Below are positions 16,221 through 20,717 of a stretch of 20,717 nucleotides of DNA, in pieces. The notes under the pieces were generated by a model that was given only the letters and a program-made list of their open reading frames with translations, was not told the origin of the DNA and searched no databases. Source of the stretch: an uncultured Alistipes sp. (lineage in GTDB: Bacteria; Bacteroidota; Bacteroidia; Bacteroidales; Rikenellaceae). Both the position numbers and the translations under genes were made by a program. Position 1 is the stretch's first letter, and each line of letters begins with the position of its first letter. The stretch covers positions 1 through 20,717 of the forward strand of contig CALBKP010000005.1 of assembly GCA_937895825.1 (NCBI GenBank), read 5' to 3'.

Positions 16221-16778
16221 CTATACGGTCATTACCTCCTTCTCCTTCTTCTCGAGCTCAGCATCAAGGAGCTTGGTAAACTTCTCGAGAAGTTTCTGTA
16301 CCTGTGCCTCACCATCCTTCTGCTCATCCTCGGACATACCATCCTTCTGGGCCTTCTTGAATGCCTCAACAGCATCACGGCGTGCGTTACGTAGGCTGAT
16401 GCGTGCAGTCTCGCCCTCGCCCTTAACCTTCTTCACAATCTCCTTACGACGCTCCTCCGTGAGTGGAGGAATCGAGAGGCGGATATGCTCACCGTTGTTC
16501 GATGGGGTAAGGCCGATGTTCGAGTCGATGATGGCCTTCTCAATCATACGAATCATATTCTTATCCCAAGGCTGGATAAGCACCGTCTTTGCGTCGGGCA
16601 CGGTAACGCTGGCAACACCCGATACGGGGGTCTGCGAGCCATAGTAGTCAACAAATACACCGTTGAGAACATTCACCGATGCCTTACCTGCACGGATGTT
16701 GAGCAACTCCTCAACGAGGTGGTCAACAGCACGCTGCATACGGTCGGTAGTTTCATTTAGAATAGTCTTGGTATCCAT
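16221..16778 (-). CDS. frr: Ribosome recycling factor
   Basis: RRF works with EF-G to split the post-termination ribosome. The 185-residue length is normal for the family. Signatures visible in order are ELLNIRAGKASVNVLNGV (about 25-42), VDYYGSQTPVSGVASVTVPD, VLIQPWDKNMIRMIEKAI, LTPSNNGEHIRLSIPPLTEE and RRKEIVKKVKGEGETARISL. These cover the three-helix domain I and the beta/alpha domain II. It is the last gene of a run with pyrH, 29 bp after the thioredoxin-like gene. pyrH and frr are often neighbours in bacteria. Confidence 0.97.
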   Translation of the reverse strand: MDTKTILNETTDRMQRAVDHLVEELLNIRAGKASVNVLNGVFVDYYGSQTPVSGVASVTVPDAKTVLIQPWDKNMIRMIEKAIIDSNIGLTPSNNGEHIRLSIPPLTEERRKEIVKKVKGEGETARISLRNARRDAVEAFKKAQKDGMSEDEQKDGEAQVQKLLEKFTKLLDAELEKKEKEVMTV

Positions 16779-16807
16779 ACTCTTATCTTTATAATTATTA
16801 GTTACAA

Positions 16808-17398
16808 TTAGAGCGACGCATTGATTGCGGCATTGATCTCCTCAGCCACAACCTCATCATAGCCAACAGCTACATATACCACCTTACCCTCACGGTCGAT
16901 GACAAACGAGCGAGGCACGTAGTTAGTGGCATACTTCAAGTAGATAGACTTATCGTGGTCGAGGCCTACGGGGAAGGTGTAGCCCATCTTTTTGATGAAT
17001 GACTCGACCGTTGCGCGTGTCTCGCCGCGCGAGATAGGGATCACAACGAGATCCTTACCTGCAAAGTGGTCGATAACGCCCTCCTGCATGTGAGCCATCT
17101 CCTGACGACATGGAGGGCACCACGTTGCCCAGAAGGTCACAAGCACAACCTTTCCACGCAACGCCGAGAGTGTCTGCTTCGAGCCATCGAGCATCTCGAC
17201 CGTAAAGTCGGGAGCCTCGTCGCCAGCGTGAATAAGTGTTGTCTCGTTAATGTCGTCCTGTGCTGTGATCATTGGCGCATCAGCAGCCTTAGCCTCAACA
17301 GGCCAATAGATAATTGCCACAACGAGTGCCACAAGCACCAGAAGCATAATTATAAGCGTAAGCGTCGAACCGCGCTTCTTATGTTTCATTTCTGCCAT
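16808..17398 (-). CDS. TlpA/ResA-like membrane-anchored thioredoxin
   Basis: The product is 196 residues. A basic N-terminus and one membrane helix (about 11-32) precede an exported thioredoxin-fold domain of the AhpC-TSA/TlpA type. The active site is WATWCPPCRQEMAH, with Cys94 and Cys97. GDEAPDFTVEMLDGS opens the domain and the cis-Pro motif lies in NYVPRSFVIDREGKV. Such proteins reduce or exchange disulfides in the periplasm, for example for cytochrome c maturation or lipoprotein folding; no partner gene nearby identifies its target. It sits between pyrH (25 bp away) and frr (29 bp), so it is probably co-transcribed with translation and nucleotide genes. The ATG at 17398 was chosen; a second Met three codons later is also possible. 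Confidence 0.92.
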   Translation of the reverse strand: MAEMKHKKRGSTLTLIIMLLVLVALVVAIIYWPVEAKAADAPMITAQDDINETTLIHAGDEAPDFTVEMLDGSKQTLSALRGKVVLVTFWATWCPPCRQEMAHMQEGVIDHFAGKDLVVIPISRGETRATVESFIKKMGYTFPVGLDHDKSIYLKYATNYVPRSFVIDREGKVVYVAVGYDEVVAEEINAAINASL

Positions 17399-17423
17399 AA
17401 TCCTATTGTTTTAATTGTTTATA

Positions 17424-18140
17424 TTACTCAGTAACCACCGTTCCGATGTTCTCGCCAGCAACGACGCGCTCGAGGTTGCCCAAAGTGTCCATATCAAAGA
17501 CGATAAGCGACAGGTGATTCTCTCTACATAACGTAAATGCCGTCTGATCCATAACCTTTAGGCGGCGTGCCAACACCTCGTCGAAGGTGATGGTGTCAAA
17601 CTTAGTAGCCGTAGGATCCTTCTCCGGATCGGCCGTGTAGATGCCATCTACGCGTGTGCCCTTGAACATAACTTCCGCCTCAATCTCTATGCCGCGAAGT
17701 GCCGAGGCTGTATCTGTAGAGAAGTAAGGATTCGACGTGCCACCACCGATGATAACAACATATCCCGCCTCTAAATACTCAATAGCCTTAGCCTTAGAGT
17801 AATACTCGCCAATAGGCTCCATACGTATTGACGTGAGCACCCTACACTTCACACCTACCGACTCCAAAGCCGACTGCAACGCCAACGAGTTGATAATCGT
17901 AGCAAGCATACCCATCTGGTCGCCCTTAACACGGTCGAAACCACGGCCAGCGCCCTGTATTCCGCGGAAGATGTTACCACCGCCGATGACGATACCAATC
18001 TCCACGCCCATCTCCTTGATGCGCTTAATCTGCTCTGCATAGGCATTGAGCACCTCTACATCATGACCATAGTTTTGCTTGCCTTGCAGCGACTCGCCAC
18101 TAAGTTTTAGAAGTATTCTGCGATATTTTGAAGTTGCCAT
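17424..18140 (-). CDS. pyrH: UMP kinase (hexameric, amino acid kinase fold)
   Basis: PyrH phosphorylates UMP to UDP with ATP in pyrimidine biosynthesis. The 238-residue product shows ILLKLSGESLQGK at the N-terminus, IGIVIGGGNIFRG (about 50), GDQMGMLATIINSLALQ (about 75), VVIIGGGTSNPYFSTDTASA (about 130), and KGTRVDGIYTADPEKD, all typical of bacterial UMP kinase. The frame extends to a TTG two codons upstream, but the ATG at 18140 (MATSKYRRI) is preferred. It heads the pyrH-tlpA-frr run, behind a good Bacteroidota-type promoter, and is transcribed away from dxs. Confidence 0.97.
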   Translation of the reverse strand: MATSKYRRILLKLSGESLQGKQNYGHDVEVLNAYAEQIKRIKEMGVEIGIVIGGGNIFRGIQGAGRGFDRVKGDQMGMLATIINSLALQSALESVGVKCRVLTSIRMEPIGEYYSKAKAIEYLEAGYVVIIGGGTSNPYFSTDTASALRGIEIEAEVMFKGTRVDGIYTADPEKDPTATKFDTITFDEVLARRLKVMDQTAFTLCRENHLSLIVFDMDTLGNLERVVAGENIGTVVTE

Positions 18141-18166
18141 AACCAAACTACATAATTATTGATTTG

Positions 18167-18199
18167 CGAAGATACGAATTTTTTGCCGAAATGAGCAAA
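18167..18199 (-). promoter_or_regulatory. Promoter of the pyrH-tlpA-frr run
   Basis: On the minus strand TTTG (18199-18196), a 21-nt gap and TATCTTCG (18174-18167) match the Bacteroidota consensus with one substitution in the -7 box. The predicted start is near 18160, about 20 nt before the pyrH ATG. The -33 box lies inside the loop of an inverted repeat. Confidence 0.55.
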
Positions 18200-18210
18200 C
18201 TTTTCGGCAA
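18183..18210. repeat. Perfect 9-bp inverted repeat over the pyrH promoter
   Basis: TTGCCGAAA (18183-18191) and TTTCGGCAA (18202-18210) are exact complements separated by 10 bp. The 10-bp centre contains the pyrH -33 box. The repeat lies between the divergent pyrH and dxs promoters. It could be an operator for a dimeric regulator; no T-run on either side suggests a terminator. Confidence 0.6.
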
Positions 18211-18255
18211 GAGTTTTAAATTTTTGATTTTTGGAGTACGGTTTTTGCCAATAAG

Positions 18256-18286
18256 TTGGGCGTTACACAAAAAATCACTACTTTTG
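18256..18286 (+). promoter_or_regulatory. Bacteroidota-type promoter of dxs
   Basis: On the plus strand TTG (18256-18258), a 20-nt gap and TACTTTTG (18279-18286) match the TAnnTTTG consensus. A start near 18293 would give leaders of about 20 nt to the ATG at 18313 or 56 nt to the ATG at 18349. Confidence 0.6.
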
Positions 18287-18348
18287 TAGAATAATTGTCA
18301 TCATACCCAACGATGACGCGGTACAAACAGAGAAACGCAACGAGCCAC

Positions 18349-20235
18349 ATGAGCGATATAGTGAGTAAAACGAACAAGCATGAACTGCTTACGAAGGTCA
18401 ACACCCCTGATGACCTCCGAGCCCTCTCGTGCGAAGAGCTAAAACGCTATGCCGAGGAGCTTCGTAGCTATATCGTCGAGTGTTGTGCTGTAAACCCTGG
18501 ACACCTTGGCTCAAGCCTTGGTACTGTGGAGCTCACCGTGGCACTGCACTACGTCTATGCCACGCCCGACGACCGCATAGTCTGGGATGTAGGACATCAG
18601 GCCTACGCTCATAAGATCATCACCGAGCGTCGTGATGCCTTTCGCCAGAACCGCACACGTGGTGGCATAAGCGGCTTCCCACGCATGGAGGAGAGCCGCT
18701 ACGATGCCTTTGGCGCGGGACACTCGTCGGTGAGTATCTCGGCAGCATTCGGTATAGCTAAAGCGTTGGAGATGCAGAATGCAAAGCACCATGTGGTTGC
18801 CGTCATCGGCGACGGAGCACTCACCGGAGGCCTCGCCTTCGAGGGGTTAAATAATGCAGGCGCTTCGCCTAAGACCGACATCCTCGTCATTCTGAACGAC
18901 AACGAGATGTCGATAGATAAGCCCTCGGGAGCTCTCGACCGCTACCTCGTTCACATGTCTACGTCGCGCTGGTACAATAACCTCAAAAATACCCTCTGGC
19001 GCGGATTGGCCGTAGTACCACCGCTTCACCGCTTAGTTCGCAAGGCCGGAAATGCCGTAAAACAGGGATTGTTACAGAATAGCAACCTCTTTGAGAGCCT
19101 TAACTTCCGATATTTTGGCCCCGTTGATGGCCACAACATAGACGAGCTGATACGTACCTTCTCCGCCCTAAAGGAGATTGGAGGGCCTAAGCTACTACAC
19201 ATAAAGACCAAGAAGGGCAAGGGCTACGCCCCCGCTGAGGCTGACCCTGCAGTGTGGCACGCCCCAGGTCGCTTCGACGTAGCCACGGGCGAGCGCATCA
19301 GGAGCAACTACCCTGCAGCACGCTACCAGGATGTCTTTGGTGAGACACTCTTGGAGCTCGCACGCAGCGATGAGCGCATCGTGGGTATCACCCCTGCAAT
19401 GCCATCGGGCTGCTCGATGAATATCGTTATGCACGAGATGCCCGAACGATGCTTCGATGTAGGCATTGCCGAGGGTCATGCCGTCACATTCTCGGCAGGC
19501 ATGGCAGCCGCCGGCAACCGCCCATTCTGCAACATCTACTCGTCATTTATGCAACGTGCCTACGACAATGTCATCCACGATGTGGCGTTGCAGAGACTAC
19601 CAGTTGTCTTATGTCTCGACCGTGCAGGCATTGTTGGCGAGGATGGCGCTACGCACCACGGAGCCTTCGATCTTGCATACTTCGGCTGTGTGCCCAATAT
19701 TGCGATTGCCGCACCACGCAACGAACTGATGCTACGCCAGATGATGTACACAGCTTCGTGTGCCGACTACCCCACCGTCATCCGCTATCCGCGCGGTATT
19801 GGCGAGGGTGTTGAGTGGCAAGGTGTATCGTTCGAGCGTTTGGATGTTGGCCGAGGTGAGAGACTTCGTGATGGCAAGGATATAGCTATTGTGGCGGTTG
19901 GTACAATGGCAAACGTAGCACTACGTGCTGCCGAGCATAGCAAGCATAGCGTTGCCGTCTACGACCTACGCTACGCCAAGCCGTTAGACGAGGTGTTGTT
20001 AGGCGAGGTGGGCGAACGCTTCGAGCGTATCATAACCATCGAGGATGGCATCATCCGCGGTGGCGTTGGTGAGGCTGTTGTGGCACACCTGAGCCGCGCG
20101 GGATATACGCCCAAAGTAAAGACACTGGGTATTGACGACCGCTTTGTTGAGCACGGCAAGCCCGCAGAGTTATACGCCGAGTGTTGCTACGACGAGGTGG
20201 CGCTATTGAAGGTCATGGATGAACTAATAGACTAA
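18349..20235 (+). CDS. dxs: 1-deoxy-D-xylulose-5-phosphate synthase
   Basis: DXS condenses pyruvate and glyceraldehyde 3-phosphate, with thiamine diphosphate, in the first step of the MEP isoprenoid pathway. The protein is 628 residues from the ATG at 18349. Signatures in order: CAVNPGHLGSSLGTVELTVA, IVWDVGHQAYAHKI, FGAGHSSVSISAA, the thiamine/metal motif GDGALTGGLAFEGLNNAG, HIKTKKGKGYAPAE, the catalytic Glu in FDVGIAEGHAVTFSAGMA, and DRAGIVGEDGATHHG. An in-frame ATG at 18313 would add 12 residues; I prefer 18349 because family members place LLxxxNxPDDLR soon after the start, but either is possible. dapD follows 12 bp downstream, probably in the same transcript. Confidence 0.95.
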   Translation: MSDIVSKTNKHELLTKVNTPDDLRALSCEELKRYAEELRSYIVECCAVNPGHLGSSLGTVELTVALHYVYATPDDRIVWDVGHQAYAHKIITERRDAFRQNRTRGGISGFPRMEESRYDAFGAGHSSVSISAAFGIAKALEMQNAKHHVVAVIGDGALTGGLAFEGLNNAGASPKTDILVILNDNEMSIDKPSGALDRYLVHMSTSRWYNNLKNTLWRGLAVVPPLHRLVRKAGNAVKQGLLQNSNLFESLNFRYFGPVDGHNIDELIRTFSALKEIGGPKLLHIKTKKGKGYAPAEADPAVWHAPGRFDVATGERIRSNYPAARYQDVFGETLLELARSDERIVGITPAMPSGCSMNIVMHEMPERCFDVGIAEGHAVTFSAGMAAAGNRPFCNIYSSFMQRAYDNVIHDVALQRLPVVLCLDRAGIVGEDGATHHGAFDLAYFGCVPNIAIAAPRNELMLRQMMYTASCADYPTVIRYPRGIGEGVEWQGVSFERLDVGRGERLRDGKDIAIVAVGTMANVALRAAEHSKHSVAVYDLRYAKPLDEVLLGEVGERFERIITIEDGIIRGGVGEAVVAHLSRAGYTPKVKTLGIDDRFVEHGKPAELYAECCYDEVALLKVMDELID

Positions 20236-20247
20236 CAATGAAGAACT

Positions 20248-20717
20248 ATGTATAGTGTAGAAAGAGATATTATCGAGCAGGCATGGGCCGACCGCTCATT
20301 GCTTCAGAAGGAGGAGGTCAAGACCGTAATCCGCCATATTGTAGAGGCCGTAGATAAGGGCACGTTGCGCTGTGCCGAGCCCATAGACCTTGAGCGCAGC
20401 CAGTGGCAGGTGAACGAGTGGGTAAAGAAGGCTATCATCATGTACTTCCCCATTCAGACTATGCGCACGATGCAGGCTGGCGAGCTCGAGTGGTACGATA
20501 AAATGGAGCTCAAGCACGGCTATGAGGAACTCGGCGTGAGAGTCGTGCCCCACGCTGTGGCACGCTACGGTGCATATATCGCCCCAGGCGCGATACTTAT
20601 GCCCTCGTATGTAAACATTGGCGCATACGTCGACACTGGCACTATGGTCGACACGTGGGCGACGGTGGGCTCTTGCGCTCAGATAGGTAAGAACGTACAC
20701 CTCAGCGGTGGCGTGGG
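20248..20717 (+). CDS. dapD: 2,3,4,5-tetrahydropyridine-2,6-dicarboxylate N-succinyltransferase (partial)
   Basis: DapD succinylates tetrahydrodipicolinate in the succinylase branch of lysine/diaminopimelate synthesis, feeding peptidoglycan and protein. The visible 156 residues cover the helical N-terminal domain (MYSVERDIIEQAWADRSLLQ, then QWQVNEWVKKAIIMYFPI and AGELEWYDKMELK) and the first turns of the left-handed beta helix (ARYGAYIAPGAILMPSYVN, IGAYVDTGTMVDTWATVGSC, AQIGKNVHLSGGVG). The VDTWATVGSCAQIGKNVHLS segment is very characteristic. The gene runs off the right edge. It starts 12 bp after dxs, so the two are probably an operon. Confidence 0.95.
   Translation, partial: MYSVERDIIEQAWADRSLLQKEEVKTVIRHIVEAVDKGTLRCAEPIDLERSQWQVNEWVKKAIIMYFPIQTMRTMQAGELEWYDKMELKHGYEELGVRVVPHAVARYGAYIAPGAILMPSYVNIGAYVDTGTMVDTWATVGSCAQIGKNVHLSGGV

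Noticed and set aside
20238..20255. Five-codon mini-ORF overlapping the dapD start
   Set aside because: ATG-AAG-AAC-TAT-GTA-TAG is too short to separate from chance, and no attenuator hairpin accompanies it.
1..20717. CRISPR array, tRNA/rRNA genes, transposase, prophage or defence genes
   Set aside because: I looked on both strands for regular spaced repeats, cloverleaf-like sequences and recognisable mobile-element or defence proteins and found none.

Overview
The window looks like chromosomal DNA from a member of the Bacteroidales. I infer this from promoter-like elements of the TTG/TTTG-N19-21-TAnnTTTG type, the lack of Shine-Dalgarno sequences, and Bacteroidota-type genes: a DUF4270 lipoprotein, DUF3098, a YfhO-family membrane protein and a short N-terminal-half glycogen synthase. 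Dense coding at moderate GC would suit Rikenellaceae/Alistipes, but that is a low-confidence inference. Nearly all genes are conserved housekeeping or envelope genes. I see no insertion sequence, prophage, CRISPR array, tRNA, rRNA or horizontally acquired island.

Layout: positions 1-18140 are read on the minus strand and 18349 to the end on the plus strand. In transcription order on the minus strand the groups are as follows. (a) pyrH - tlpA-like thioredoxin - frr (18140 to 16221). (b) rmuC (16101 to 14509), with a hairpin leader. (c) A noncoding spacer (13945-14508) with a good promoter and a terminator-like hairpin about 200 nt apart, a candidate small RNA. (d) A membrane-fused M28 peptidase (13944 to 12229) ending in a clear rho-independent terminator. 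(e) A compact run yfhO - ftsX - DUF3098 - uppP - truB - queA (12016 to 5622). (f) The glycogen-synthase-like protein and a DUF4270 lipoprotein, overlapping by 14 bp, with their own promoter-like element in the queA gap (5582 to 3137). (g) topA (3052 to 749). (h) A secreted papain-fold aminopeptidase C running off the left edge. On the plus strand, dxs is followed 12 bp later by dapD, which runs off the right edge.

How the genes fit together: the yfhO/ftsX/uppP run concerns the cell envelope (division-linked peptidoglycan hydrolase control, undecaprenyl carrier recycling, a probable glycosyl-transfer membrane protein) and continues into two tRNA-modification genes. dxs (isoprenoid precursors, hence undecaprenyl carrier) and dapD (lysine/diaminopimelate, hence peptidoglycan) form a second precursor pair. 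pyrH and frr supply UMP phosphorylation and ribosome recycling, with a redox protein between them.

The points most worth a second look are the candidate ncRNA at 14049-14250, the glycogen-synthase-like protein that lacks the ADP-glucose-binding half and loop, the hairpin starting at the predicted rmuC transcription start, and the dyad centred on the pyrH promoter between pyrH and dxs. I do not see a clear new multi-gene system here.
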